Shown here one piece after another: positions 10,883-20,217 of a stretch of DNA of 64,000 nucleotides. The stretch spans positions 1,364,001-1,428,000 of the forward strand of contig OZ240208.1 of NCBI GenBank assembly GCA_965197455.1. Direction: 5' to 3'. Within the stretch, counting starts at the first letter, position 1. Every line of letters starts with the position of its first letter. Origin of the DNA: JAGWBD01 sp965197455. GTDB lineage: Bacteria > Chloroflexota > Anaerolineae > Aggregatilineales > Phototrophicaceae. The translations under genes and the position numbers were made by a program. Below the pieces are notes generated by a model, which saw only the letters and a list, made by a program, of their open reading frames with translations, did not search any database and was not told the origin of the DNA.

Positions 10883-12961
10883 TCAGCTTTCTTCTGCCTC
10901 GCGCCGGGCTGCGTCGATGACCCCTGCGGTCAAGTGTGAGGGCACCTGCTCGTAGTGTGACAGGGCCATGGTGTAGATGCCACGGCCGCCGCTCATCGAG
11001 CGCAAGTCATTGCCGTAGCGGATCATCTCCGCCAGCGGCACCTGCGCATTCACGATGCTCTTGTTGCCCTCGCTATCAATCCCCTGTACGCGTCCACGTC
11101 GGGTGTTGAGGTCACCCATGATGTCGCCCATCATCGTTTCCGGCACAGTGATGCGGACGTCCATAATGGGCTCCTGCAGCACGGGGCCGGCGTCGCCAAA
11201 GGCTTCGCGGAAACCCTCGCGGCCCGCAATCTGAAAGGCGATGTCCTTGGAATCCACCGGGTGTTCCTTGCCGTCGAAGACGACCGCCTTGACATCCACC
11301 ACCGGGAAACCGGCGATGACGCCTTCCGGCAACACCGACTGAATGCCCTTGTCGATGGAGGGCAGATACGAGTTGGAAATCGCGCCACCGAAGATCTTGG
11401 CCACGTACTCATAGCCGTTGCCAACGTTGGGTTCCAGCCGCAGGCTGATTTCCGCGAACTGGCCCGCGCCGCCGGTCTGTTTCTTGTGGCGGTAGGTGGC
11501 CTCGCCGGTGCGCGTAATGGTCTCTTTGTAGGGCACGCGCGGCATCCCGGTGTCCAGGTTGACGCCCAGGCGTTCCGCGCGGCTGATGGCGAGGTTCACA
11601 TGTGCCTCGCCCATGCCCTCCAGCAGAGTCTGACGCGTGTCACCGTCATGGCGCCAGCGCAGCGTCGGGTCCGAGCCGGCCAGGTTGGTCAGTATCGCGC
11701 CCATGCGCGTGCCATCCGCCTGGGTCCGCGGCGTGATGGCCACCATGTACAGCGGCGCCGGCAGTTCTGGCCGCATCACTTCCAGATCCGCGCTCTTGGT
11801 GGTGAGGGTGTCCCCGGTGCGCGTGTCGGACAGCTTCGACACGACGCCGATGTCCCCGGAGTGCAACACAGAAACGTTGCTCTGCTCCTTGCCGCACATG
11901 ACGATCAGCGGCCCGATGCGTTCCTCGTTGCGACGCGTACTGTTGTAGTAGCGCGTATCCGCCTGCACCGAACCGGAGAAAATGCGAAAGAAGGTCAGGG
12001 TGCCGACGTAGCGGTCGTTGATGGATTTGAAAACCCACGCGACCAGCGGCGCGTCATCCTCCTGCGTGGTCATGATTTGCTGCGCTTCCGCATCCGCCTC
12101 GTTCGCCAGCGGGATGCTGCGTCCCCCGGGCTGGGCGCCGTAAGCGATCAGGGCTTCCAGCAAAGGCACCGTGCCGATGTTTTTCGTCGCCGACGTGGCA
12201 AAAACGGGCACCGTCATCAGTTCAGGATCGCGGGCTGCGTTGCGCATGCCGTCGCGAATCTCCAGGTCGCTGAGGTCCCCTTCTTCAAAGTACTTCTCAA
12301 TCAACTCGTCGTCGGATTCAGCAGCAGCCTCAACCAGCTCCAGACGCGCCGCCTCGACTTCTTCCAGCATGTCCTCCGGCAGTTCCGACCGCTCCGCGCC
12401 GGCGTCAAGGTAGGCCTTCTGCGTGATCAGGTTGACCACGCCCCTGAAGTCGGCCTCCGCGCCCACCGGCAACATGACCGGCACGAACTTGTAGTCCGGG
12501 AAACTCGTCCTCAGGCTGTCCAGCGCGCTGTCAAAATCGGCGTTTTCCCTGTCCAGTTTGTTAATGACAACCATGACCGGCTGCCGACTGGCGCGGGCGT
12601 ACTCCCATGCCAGCTCGGTGCCAACTTCCACGCCGGCGACCGCATCGACCAGCACCACAACCGAGTCCGCCACATGGACGGCGTTTTTGACCTCGCCCTG
12701 GAAATCCGTGTAACCAGGCGTGTCGAGCAGATTGATCTTGTGGTCACTGAACTCAACCGGCACCAGCGAGGTGGTGAGCGACAAGCCGCGCGCCTTCTCG
12801 TCCTCGTCCCAGTCGGAGACCGTGTTGCCCTCCTCGATGGCGCCGAGGCGGTTGATCGCGCCGGTATTATACAACAGCGCCTCGACCAGAGCGGTCTTGC
12901 CGGCGCCCTGATGCCCGGTCAGCGCAATGTTGCGGATGAATTCGCTCGCATATTCCTTCAT
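10883..12961 (-). CDS. Elongation factor G-like GTPase (EF-G2 type)
   Basis: This 692-residue translational GTPase has G1 GHQGAGKT at residues 17-24, G3 DTPGYTDF near 79-86 and G4 NKLD near 133. EF-G-like domains II to V follow; domain IV includes PVVDVKAVVFDG and domain V includes GDIMGDLNTRRGRVQG. The N-terminus (MKEYASEFIRNIALTGHQGA) and GAIEEGNTVSDWDEDE match the EF-G-like paralogues (EF-G2, as in Thermus) rather than the canonical EF-G with its GITI switch; here the switch region reads RGLSLTTS. The exact role of these paralogues is not settled. The gene stands alone with a strong promoter 110 bp upstream and a terminator after it. Confidence 0.93.
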   Translation of the reverse strand: MKEYASEFIRNIALTGHQGAGKTALVEALLYNTGAINRLGAIEEGNTVSDWDEDEKARGLSLTTSLVPVEFSDHKINLLDTPGYTDFQGEVKNAVHVADSVVVLVDAVAGVEVGTELAWEYARASRQPVMVVINKLDRENADFDSALDSLRTSFPDYKFVPVMLPVGAEADFRGVVNLITQKAYLDAGAERSELPEDMLEEVEAARLELVEAAAESDDELIEKYFEEGDLSDLEIRDGMRNAARDPELMTVPVFATSATKNIGTVPLLEALIAYGAQPGGRSIPLANEADAEAQQIMTTQEDDAPLVAWVFKSINDRYVGTLTFFRIFSGSVQADTRYYNSTRRNEERIGPLIVMCGKEQSNVSVLHSGDIGVVSKLSDTRTGDTLTTKSADLEVMRPELPAPLYMVAITPRTQADGTRMGAILTNLAGSDPTLRWRHDGDTRQTLLEGMGEAHVNLAISRAERLGVNLDTGMPRVPYKETITRTGEATYRHKKQTGGAGQFAEISLRLEPNVGNGYEYVAKIFGGAISNSYLPSIDKGIQSVLPEGVIAGFPVVDVKAVVFDGKEHPVDSKDIAFQIAGREGFREAFGDAGPVLQEPIMDVRITVPETMMGDIMGDLNTRRGRVQGIDSEGNKSIVNAQVPLAEMIRYGNDLRSMSGGRGIYTMALSHYEQVPSHLTAGVIDAARREAEES

Positions 12962-13070
12962 GTGTCCCCTGCGCCGGACGCCTTCGCCCGGCCTCCTTTA
13001 TACGTAAGAAAACCCGCCCAGGCAGCACCGCCGCCGCCTGGCTCCCTGCCTTGATGCTGTTGACAGGGCG

Positions 13071-13099
13071 ATTGTAGGGCCTGGCCGGTGGATTGTCAA
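13071..13099 (-). promoter_or_regulatory. Sigma-70-type promoter for the EF-G-like gene
   Basis: Read leftward, TTGACA (13094-13099) is followed by a 17-base spacer and TACAAT (13071-13076), nearly the full consensus. The leader to ATG 12961 would be about 100 bases. A TGTCAA copy at 13060-13065, close to the expected start point, forms an inverted pair with the -35. Confidence 0.75.
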
Positions 13100-13142
13100 A
13101 ACGCTGCGGGCAGTGCCTAATCTGTACCTCGCCAGAGTGCCA

Positions 13143-13151
13143 TGCTACAAT
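13143..13151 (+). promoter_or_regulatory. Extended -10 promoter for the SHMT-GcvT fusion gene
   Basis: TGC-TACAAT is an extended -10 element 32 bases before the chosen start. No good -35 lies 17 bases upstream. It resembles the sites at 4785, 41291 and 48377. Confidence 0.5.
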
Positions 13152-13183
13152 GCCACATCATTTTCAGAGACAGGGTGAACTGT

Positions 13184-16100
13184 ATGTCCGATTTTCTGTT
13201 TCGCGGCAGCCTTGCGGAGCTGGATCCTGCTGTCGCCGAACTGGTGCGCCTTGAGACCGCCCGCCAGGCCCGCTACCTGATCCTGGTACCCTCCGAGAGT
13301 TCGGTTCCAGCCGCCGTGCGCGAGACCGTCTCTTCCGCTTTCCACAACATGTACGCGGAAGGCTACCCGCTTGAAAACACACGCCGCATGAGCGAGGGCG
13401 AGATCCTCGATTACCATGCGCGTCTGCCGGAATACCGGCGCCAGTCGGACAATCGCTACTACAAGGGCACCGAATACGCCAACCTGATTGAGGCGCTGGC
13501 GCGGCGGCGCGGCGCCGAACTCTTCGCTACCGATGACTACAGCGCCGACCAGCTCTTCGTCAACGTCCAGCCGCTCTCCGGCGCGCCGGCCAACAACGCT
13601 GTGTACAGCGCCCTGCTCAAGGTCGGTGACACCGTCATGGGCATGGACCTCATCCAGGGCGGCCACCTGACCCACGGCAGCCCGGTCAACCGCAGCGGCA
13701 TAAACTACAACATCGTGAGCTACGGCATCGATCCGGTCACTGAGCGCATCGACTATGAGGCCTTGCGCGCGCTGGCGTTGCAACACCGGCCGAAGCTGGT
13801 CATCGCCGGCTTCAGCAGCTATCCTTTCGCGCCAGACTTCGCGCGCTTCCGTGCGATCGCGGACGAGGTCGGCGCGTATCTGCTGGCCGACATCGCGCAT
13901 GTGGCCGGCCTGGTCATCGCCGATGCCTTCCCCAACCCGATTGGTATCGCCGACGTCGTCACCTTCACCACGCACAAAACGCTCAACGGCCCGCGCGGCG
14001 CTGTCATCATCACGCACCAGGCGCCGCTGGCGCGCAAGATTGATCGCGCCGTCTTCCCCGGCGAACAGGGCGGCCCGCACGTGAACGCGATCGCCGCTCT
14101 CGCCGTGGCCATGCGCCTCGCGCGCAGCGAACAATTTGCCGCGCTACAGCGCCGCACCTGCCACAACGCCCTGCGCCTGGCCCGCCGCCTGCAGGAACAT
14201 GGACTGCGCCTGCCCCACGGCGGCACCGACACGCATTTGATGCTGGTCGATTGCAGCAGCATCCGCGGCGCTGATGGCACGGCGCTGAGCGGCGATATGG
14301 CCGCGCGCATCCTCGACCTGGCCGGCATCGTGCTCAACCGTCAGACCATCCCCGGCGACACCAGCGCCCTGCGCCCGGGCGGCATCCGCATTGGCACGCC
14401 CTGGATCACCCAGCGCGGCTTCGGCGACGCAGAGATCGATCGCCTGGCTGAAATTATCGCGGCACTGCTCAAGGCCTGCCAGCCCTTCGCGCTCACCGGA
14501 CGGCTGCGGCCGCAACCGCGCGCAAAAATCGACTTCGACGTGTTGCACGAAATGCGCGCGGCAGTGCGCGAACTGGCCGCCAGCGTCGGCATTGACACCA
14601 ACGCCGAATTTGAGGGCTATCCCCATTTCCACGACCTTGACAGCGTGCCAGATAGTGACAGCTGGCTCAGCGTGGAAATCGCCGGTGAGCAGGCGCGCGA
14701 CTTTCTGCACATGGCCTTGACCAGCAACGTGCAGGCGCTGGCAGCGGGCGAGCAGCGGGCGACCCGCGTCTGCGCCGCCGATGGCCAGCTCCTGTCCCGC
14801 GCTGTCGTGGAACATGCAGGCGAACGTTTCATCCTGCACCTCGAGCAGGCGCAGGGACGCATCGTCGCCTGGCTGCGCGCGCTCTCCGATGGCTTCGTCG
14901 TCTTTGATGACGCTGACCTCTACGCGAAGTTGCCCGGCCCCGTGGATGTGCGCGTCATTGGCCCGACGGACATGAGCCGCCTTTCAGTCGCTGTCAGCGA
15001 CGCCTGGCCGGCGGAGCGCGGCCATGCCGACAAGCTGCGCTACATCGGCCATCAGGTACGCCCTGCAACCAGCCCCCTGCCGCAGTTCCGCTACGAAGAG
15101 CAACCGCAGGACTCCCTGCGCCAGACGCCGCTGCACGACCTGCATCAGCACCTCGGCGCCAGGCTGGTGGACTTCGCCGGCTATGACATGCCGGTCTGGT
15201 ACAGCTCGGTGCGCGAGGAGCACATGGCGGTGCGCGATGGCGCCGGCCTCTTCGATGTCGCGCACATGGGCGTGCTCGAGTTCGAAGGTCCAGGCACCGC
15301 CGCCTTCCTCGATCAAATCACCACCAACAACGTGGCGGGCCTGACTCCGGGCATGTCGCAGTACTCCTTCCTGCTGGACGTGGCGGGCTTGCCATTCGAC
15401 GACTTGATGCTGTATCGCCTGGCGCAAGAACGCTGGCTGATGGTCGTCAATGCCTCCAACAACGAGAAGGTGCTCGCCTGGCTGCAGGCCCTGCGCGACG
15501 GCACCGTTCAGGTTGACCCGGCGCATCCCGGGCGGCGCCTCGAGAACCGCGACCGTTTCGCCCTGCGTGACCTGCGCGCAGACTCCAGCGCTGACGACCA
15601 ACGCGTCGACCTGGCGCTGCAGGGGCCGCGCAGCCGTGAAATCCTGTCATCCCTGGGCGCCGACCAGCGCGACCTGGCGCGCCTGGCCAGGCTTCCCTGG
15701 GCCGCCGTGATGCAGGCGCAATTTGGCGGCTTCGACCTCATCATCTCGCGCACCGGCTACACCGGCGAGCGCGTCGCTTATGAACTCTTCGTCCACCCGC
15801 AGCAGGCCGCAGCGCTGGCCTCACGTCTGCTGGAGCTGGGCGCAACGCCCTGCGGCCTGGCCGCGCGCGACAGCCTGCGCATCGAGGCCGGACTGCCGCT
15901 CTACGGCCACGAGCTGGCGGGGCCGCTGGGCCTCAACCCCGCCGATGCCGGCTTCGGCAGCTATCTGCGCCTCTACAAGCCCTTCTTCATCGGCAAGGCG
16001 GCCTTCATCGCGCACGAAAGAGAACGTGACGCCCGCGTAACGCGCTTCCGCCTGGACGGCCAGCGCGTCCGCCCTGCACATCAGGGCGACGCGCTTATCG

Positions 16101-16324
16101 ACGACCGAGGTCGCGTGGTCGGCTACGTCACCAGCTGTGCGACGGACGGAACAGGCGCACAACTGGGTCAGGCCTGGTTGAAACTGGACGCAGGGCGCGC
16201 GGGCACGAACCTGCACGTCGTCGCCGAAGCAGGCGGCAGCGCCCGCTCAGGCCTGCGCATGGGCGCGCGCGTCGCCCTGCCCCGGCCAGCCACCGTGCTC
16301 AGTCGTTTCCCGCGCAGAAAATAA
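13184..16324 (+). CDS. glyA-gcvT: Fused serine hydroxymethyltransferase - degenerate GcvT-like domain - aminomethyltransferase
   Basis: This 1046-residue protein has three parts. Residues 1 to about 440 are serine hydroxymethyltransferase, with YYKGTEYAN and the PLP lysine K265 in TTHKTLNGPRG. Residues 490-595 resemble the folate-binding domain of GcvT but lack its acidic residue: ADGQLLSRAV stands where the C-terminal copy has AGLPFDDLML. Residues 650-1046 are a full aminomethyltransferase (T-protein): DFAGYDMPVWY, FDVAHMG, TGYTGE. It should interconvert serine and glycine and supply the tetrahydrofolate step of glycine cleavage. ATG 13184 is chosen for its AGGGTG ribosome site; an ATG 14 codons upstream precedes the -10 sequence. 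The gcv operon at 50520 has no T gene, which fits this protein supplying it. Confidence 0.93.
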   Translation: MSDFLFRGSLAELDPAVAELVRLETARQARYLILVPSESSVPAAVRETVSSAFHNMYAEGYPLENTRRMSEGEILDYHARLPEYRRQSDNRYYKGTEYANLIEALARRRGAELFATDDYSADQLFVNVQPLSGAPANNAVYSALLKVGDTVMGMDLIQGGHLTHGSPVNRSGINYNIVSYGIDPVTERIDYEALRALALQHRPKLVIAGFSSYPFAPDFARFRAIADEVGAYLLADIAHVAGLVIADAFPNPIGIADVVTFTTHKTLNGPRGAVIITHQAPLARKIDRAVFPGEQGGPHVNAIAALAVAMRLARSEQFAALQRRTCHNALRLARRLQEHGLRLPHGGTDTHLMLVDCSSIRGADGTALSGDMAARILDLAGIVLNRQTIPGDTSALRPGGIRIGTPWITQRGFGDAEIDRLAEIIAALLKACQPFALTGRLRPQPRAKIDFDVLHEMRAAVRELAASVGIDTNAEFEGYPHFHDLDSVPDSDSWLSVEIAGEQARDFLHMALTSNVQALAAGEQRATRVCAADGQLLSRAVVEHAGERFILHLEQAQGRIVAWLRALSDGFVVFDDADLYAKLPGPVDVRVIGPTDMSRLSVAVSDAWPAERGHADKLRYIGHQVRPATSPLPQFRYEEQPQDSLRQTPLHDLHQHLGARLVDFAGYDMPVWYSSVREEHMAVRDGAGLFDVAHMGVLEFEGPGTAAFLDQITTNNVAGLTPGMSQYSFLLDVAGLPFDDLMLYRLAQERWLMVVNASNNEKVLAWLQALRDGTVQVDPAHPGRRLENRDRFALRDLRADSSADDQRVDLALQGPRSREILSSLGADQRDLARLARLPWAAVMQAQFGGFDLIISRTGYTGERVAYELFVHPQQAAALASRLLELGATPCGLAARDSLRIEAGLPLYGHELAGPLGLNPADAGFGSYLRLYKPFFIGKAAFIAHERERDARVTRFRLDGQRVRPAHQGDALIDDRGRVVGYVTSCATDGTGAQLGQAWLKLDAGRAGTNLHVVAEAGGSARSGLRMGARVALPRPATVLSRFPRRK

Positions 16325-16344
16325 ATCGGGGTTGGCGCTGCCGC

Positions 16345-17106
16345 TTAGCGCAGGGCAGCCAGAGCCGCAGGTGCTGCCAGCGCAGACATCTCACCGGTGA
16401 CGTGGGTGACGAGTGCGTCGAAGAGCGCCTGCTGCTGCGGATCAATTGCAGCAGACACTTCCGGGTGCCACTGCACGGCCAGCAGGAAGGGATGTTCGGC
16501 CAGCTCGACCGCTTCGATGATGCCGTCCGGCGCATGCGCCACCACCCGTAATCCTGGCGCCAGCTCACGAATCGCCTGATGATGCGAAGACACCGTGTTT
16601 AGCTCAACAGCGTCGGTGCAATGCGCCAGCAGCGAATCCGGCTCAACCGAGACCCGGTGATTCGCCCACGATCCACTGGCGCTGCGATGAATATCCGGGT
16701 GGATGTGATCCGGGATGTGTTCAATCAGCGTGCCGCCCAGAGCGACGTTCAGCGCTTGAACGCCGCGGCAAATCGTGAGCGTCGGCAGCCCGCTCTGCAC
16801 CAGCCAGCGCATCATCTGCATCTCGGTCTCGTCGCGCTCGTGGTCAGGCTCCGAGATCTGCGGGTGGCTGTTGTCGCCGCCGTAGCGCGCCGGGTCAATG
16901 TCGCCGCCGCCGGTCGCGACCAGGCCATCCAGCCGCAGGCCGTCCATCCAGGCGGGGTTGCCCGGAGGCAATAAAACCGGCAGACCGCCGGCGCGTCGGA
17001 TGGCATCTACGTATTGCGTCGGAACCGTATACAGTTCGCGGTAATGTTGACTGAGATTCCTGCTTTCGTGGCGGCCGGCAGTTGCCAGGCCGATGACCGG
17101 TTTCAT
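16345..17106 (-). CDS. Class I glutamine amidotransferase-like hydrolase (peptidase C26, PuuD-like)
   Basis: From ATG 17106 (MKPVIGLATAGRHESR) the protein has 253 residues. It shows the gamma-glutamyl-GABA hydrolase features: GLVATGGGDIDPARYG, the nucleophile Cys in ICRGVQALNVALGG, and the histidine and glutamate in QWHPE near the end. A longer frame begins at 17190, but that would overlap the upstream ATPase gene by 62 bases; 17106 leaves a 22-bp gap. It is the last gene of the transporter operon. The family removes gamma-glutamyl groups from amines, but the substrate here is open. The gene converges on the fusion gene with a 20-bp gap. Confidence 0.87.
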   Translation of the reverse strand: MKPVIGLATAGRHESRNLSQHYRELYTVPTQYVDAIRRAGGLPVLLPPGNPAWMDGLRLDGLVATGGGDIDPARYGGDNSHPQISEPDHERDETEMQMMRWLVQSGLPTLTICRGVQALNVALGGTLIEHIPDHIHPDIHRSASGSWANHRVSVEPDSLLAHCTDAVELNTVSSHHQAIRELAPGLRVVAHAPDGIIEAVELAEHPFLLAVQWHPEVSAAIDPQQQALFDALVTHVTGEMSALAAPAALAALR

Positions 17107-17128
17107 GTCGCGAACCGCCTCGTGAATT

Positions 17129-18169
17129 TCAGACCAGGGCGGCTCTGGCCACGCTGGCCTCGGCTTTTGTGGCTTCGTCAACCTGGTCATCGTAAAGGAA
17201 ACACTTGACGCTGCGACCCTGCACCTCGACCTCGCGCGGCACCGTGTGGCGACAAATGTCCATCACCGCCGGGCAGCGTCCTGCATAACGGCAGCCGGTA
17301 CGCGTGTATTCTTCCGTATCCATCACGGCCAGGCTGGCGTCGCCTTCCCAGGTCTTCTCGGGGTCGGCTTCGGGGATGGCGTTCTTCAGGTTGATCGTGT
17401 ATGGATGCAGCGGCTCTCCCAGCACCCGCTCCACCGGCCCGTTTTCCACCACCCAACCGCGCAGCATTACCGCGATGCGGTCCGCCGCGTAGTAGGCCGT
17501 GGTGAGGTCATGCGTGATGTAGAGTACGCTCACCTTGTGCTCGTCGCGCAGGGTGCGGAAGAGATTCACGATCGACATGCGAAGCGAGGCATCCAGCATG
17601 CTGACCGGCTCGTCCGCCACCAGCAGGGAGGGTCTCGTGATCAGGGCGCGCGCAACCGAAACGCGCTGGGCCTGGCCGCCGGAAAGCTCATTGGGATAGC
17701 GACCGCGCACCTCCGCCAGCGACAGGCCTACCGCTTGCAACGACTCTTCGACGTGCTGTTCGATGCCCTCGCGCGTCGTCGCCATCTTGAAATTGCGTGC
17801 GGTTTCATAGAGATAACTGTCGATGCGCTTAAGTGGGCTGAAGGTGGCGAAAGGATCCTGGAAAATGGGCTGAACTTCCTTGAGGAACCAATCACGCCGT
17901 TCCTTGCGTGTTAGATGCAGGACATCCCTGCCCTTGTAGTACATGCTGCCGGCAGTCGCGTGCTCAAGACCCAGCACCAGGCGCGCCAGCGTGGTCTTGC
18001 CACTGCCACTTTCACCGGCCAGCGTGTAGATTTCCGGCCTGTCGTTGCGAATGGTGAAACTGGCGCCGGCAACAGCTTCCAGGCGGGTAGTGGAAAAGCC
18101 CTCACGGGTGACAAATACTCGTGAGAGGTCTTCAACTCTTAGCAGGGCATCCTGCGTCTCAGTCGACAC
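17129..18169 (-). CDS. Oligopeptide-type ABC transporter ATP-binding protein (OppF/DppF family)
   Basis: This 346-residue ATPase has Walker A AGESGSGKTT at 51-60, signature LSGGQAQR and Walker B LLVADEP, and it ends with the Cys-containing tail of peptide-transporter ATPases (GCRYAGRCPAVMDICRH). GTG at 18169 is chosen as start because GGAGG lies six bases before it; in-frame ATGs at 18187 and 18208 lack such a site. With this start the gene overlaps the preceding ATPase by 11 bases. It forms the ATPase pair of a single import complex with the permeases at 19268-21213. Confidence 0.93.
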   Translation of the reverse strand: MSTETQDALLRVEDLSRVFVTREGFSTTRLEAVAGASFTIRNDRPEIYTLAGESGSGKTTLARLVLGLEHATAGSMYYKGRDVLHLTRKERRDWFLKEVQPIFQDPFATFSPLKRIDSYLYETARNFKMATTREGIEQHVEESLQAVGLSLAEVRGRYPNELSGGQAQRVSVARALITRPSLLVADEPVSMLDASLRMSIVNLFRTLRDEHKVSVLYITHDLTTAYYAADRIAVMLRGWVVENGPVERVLGEPLHPYTINLKNAIPEADPEKTWEGDASLAVMDTEEYTRTGCRYAGRCPAVMDICRHTVPREVEVQGRSVKCFLYDDQVDEATKAEASVARAALV

Positions 18170-19271
18170 CTTGCGCCTCCCCGGCATGTGCCAGTTCGCC
18201 GGCCTCAAGTGGCGCGTCTACCTGATGGAAACAGGCCACGCGGTGCGCAACGCCTGCCCCGTGGCCGATTGCCTCTACCGGCAAGAGCGGTGGCACTTCC
18301 ACGCGGCAAATGTCGGTCGCCAGCGGGCAACGTGGGTGGAAGCGACAGCCATCCGGCGGATTGTCCAGCGCCGGTGGCCGACCCGGGATGCCGACTCGTT
18401 CGCTGCGGTCATCCATACGTGGCAGCGATTCGATCAGATAGCGCGTATAGGGATGGCGCGGACGGCGGAAGATGGTGCGCGTGTCCGCCTCCTCTACCAG
18501 ATTGCCGGCATAAAGCACGGCCACGCGATTGGTCAGGTTGGCGTGTACGCCCATGTCATGCGTGACCAGCACCAGCGTGCTTCTTTCCCGCTGCTGGATC
18601 GTCTTCAGCAATTCGATGACGCCGCGCTGCACCACAACGTCCAGCGCCGTTGTGGGTTCGTCGGCGAAAATCAGACGCGGCGTCAGGATGGTCGCCAACG
18701 CAATCGTCACGCGCTGGCGCATGCCACCAGACAACTGGTGCGGGTAGTTGCCCAGCACGCCCTCACGCAAGCCCAGTTCGTTCAGATAGTTGCGCGCCAT
18801 CTCGATCGACTGTTCACGATTGCTCTCCTGATGCGCAGCGATGAAGTCGTGGAAAGTATCGCGGATTCGCCGCACCGGATTGAGCACGTGCATCGAGCCC
18901 TGGGGAATATAGGACACCCGGCGCCAGCGAACGGACTCGCGTTCCTCTGGCGTCTGGTTAAGGGCATCAATCTTGCCCGTATCAAACTCGTAGTTGACGC
19001 TGCCACCAACTATGGTCAAAGGTGACACAATCTCGCCAAGTAGCGCCTTCAGCAGGGTCGACTTGCCGCAGCCACTTTCGCCGGCAATGCCGTAGATCTC
19101 GCCCTCGCGGATATCCAGCGTCAGGTTATCCACGGCCTTTACAGTGCGCTGCACGCCGTAGGCCTGGGTGATGTACCAGGCCTTCAGTTCCCTGGCCTCG
19201 ACAATGTTGCGCGTTTCTGCGTCCACCCCTGCCTGCTCCGTTCCGGCGTTCTCCGCCATTTCCGGACTCAT
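18159..19271 (-). CDS. Oligopeptide-type ABC transporter ATP-binding protein (OppD/DppD family)
   Basis: This 370-residue ATPase has Walker A GESGCGKST at 64-72, signature LSGGMRQR, Walker B LIFADEPTTALD and the switch His in LVTHD. The C-terminal tail GCRFHPRCPLATDICRVEVP is the conserved element of OppD/DppD proteins. Its start overlaps the stop of the permease gene (ATGA at 19268-19271). The first 25 residues are an extra acidic, Ala-rich extension before the ABC domain. Confidence 0.94.
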   Translation of the reverse strand: MSPEMAENAGTEQAGVDAETRNIVEARELKAWYITQAYGVQRTVKAVDNLTLDIREGEIYGIAGESGCGKSTLLKALLGEIVSPLTIVGGSVNYEFDTGKIDALNQTPEERESVRWRRVSYIPQGSMHVLNPVRRIRDTFHDFIAAHQESNREQSIEMARNYLNELGLREGVLGNYPHQLSGGMRQRVTIALATILTPRLIFADEPTTALDVVVQRGVIELLKTIQQRERSTLVLVTHDMGVHANLTNRVAVLYAGNLVEEADTRTIFRRPRHPYTRYLIESLPRMDDRSERVGIPGRPPALDNPPDGCRFHPRCPLATDICRVEVPPLLPVEAIGHGAGVAHRVACFHQVDAPLEAGELAHAGEAQGVD

Positions 19272-20197
19272 GAATCAGTAACGCCCAGGCGTGTCAGGCG
19301 CGTGCGCGGGTCGAGGTAATGCGTGATGCCCTGGGACAGCATGTAAAAGCCCACCACCGTGAAGACAGCCGCCACGATGGCCGGAATCAGCACCCAGGTC
19401 TCGTTGACCAGCAGCGCGTTGTAGTAATTGCCCCAGTAGAGCATGGAGCCGACGGTGGGGACGCTGATTTGACCAAGACCCAGGTAGGCCAGCGTGACCT
19501 CCATGCCGATGGCCCACAGGAAGCCGCTGACTATGTCGGCCAGCAGGAAAGGCACGAGGAAGGGTAAGTGTTCCCGCACAACGACCTTTACCGGATTCAT
19601 GCCGGAAAAGACCGCCGTGTGCGTGAACTCCCTTTCGCGCAGGCTGAGCACCTGGGCGCGGTAGCGCTTGGAAGGATGCGCCCAGTCCATGATGCCCAGC
19701 AGCACGCCCAGGCCCAGAGTCGTGAGATCGCCGCGTAGAATGGCAGCGATCAGAATCAACAGCGGCAGGCGCGGCAGGACGATCAGACTGTCAATGATCG
19801 TCGAGAGTACGCGGTCAAAGACACCGCCCATGTAGCCGGTGAGCATGCCCAGCAGGATGGCGATGCTGCGCCCGATGACCACGGCCGTGCCGGCAACAAT
19901 GAAGGTGTTGCGGATGGCGAAGGTCAACTGCCAGAACACGTCCTGTCCCTGCGAAGTCGTGCCAAGCAGGGTGCGCGAATAGATGCGGTTGCCCTCGTCA
20001 TCCCTGCCGATGCTGATCTCCGTCAGCGGCGGCTTGCTGCGCGGTGTGTCGCGTCGGTGGTCCTCCTCGTAGGGCGAGAACCAGGACAGCCCGGCCATGA
20101 TGACCACAAACACCAGCACAATGAAGCCCCAGCGGAAGGCCGCGCTGTACTTCATCAGGTCGCGGATGTTGGTGAACAGACCCACAATGCCAGACAT
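19268..20197 (-). CDS. Oligopeptide-type ABC transporter permease (OppC/DppC family)
   Basis: This 309-residue membrane protein has an N-terminal span (about 23-42), an extracellular segment of about 60 residues, and five further spans. The cytoplasmic EAA-like loop is near RAQVLSLREREFTHTAVFSGMN. RTLLGTTSQGQDVFWQL matches the conserved motif of OppC/DppC permeases, where GTD.xG.D is usual. It pairs with the permease encoded 20 bp upstream. Confidence 0.93.
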   Translation of the reverse strand: MSGIVGLFTNIRDLMKYSAAFRWGFIVLVFVVIMAGLSWFSPYEEDHRRDTPRSKPPLTEISIGRDDEGNRIYSRTLLGTTSQGQDVFWQLTFAIRNTFIVAGTAVVIGRSIAILLGMLTGYMGGVFDRVLSTIIDSLIVLPRLPLLILIAAILRGDLTTLGLGVLLGIMDWAHPSKRYRAQVLSLREREFTHTAVFSGMNPVKVVVREHLPFLVPFLLADIVSGFLWAIGMEVTLAYLGLGQISVPTVGSMLYWGNYYNALLVNETWVLIPAIVAAVFTVVGFYMLSQGITHYLDPRTRLTRLGVTDS

Positions 20198-20217
20198 AAT
20201 TGGCGGCTCCCGTGGCG

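Noticed and set aside
11261..13054. A 597-codon open frame antisense to the EF-G-like gene
   Set aside because: The GTPase motifs on the minus strand are unambiguous; the antisense frame has low-complexity Arg/Gln/His composition.
13060..13065. TTGACA as a rightward -35 for the SHMT-GcvT gene
   Set aside because: No -10 lies 16-18 bases downstream on that strand. The minus-strand TTGACA at 13094-13099 has a good TACAAT partner instead.
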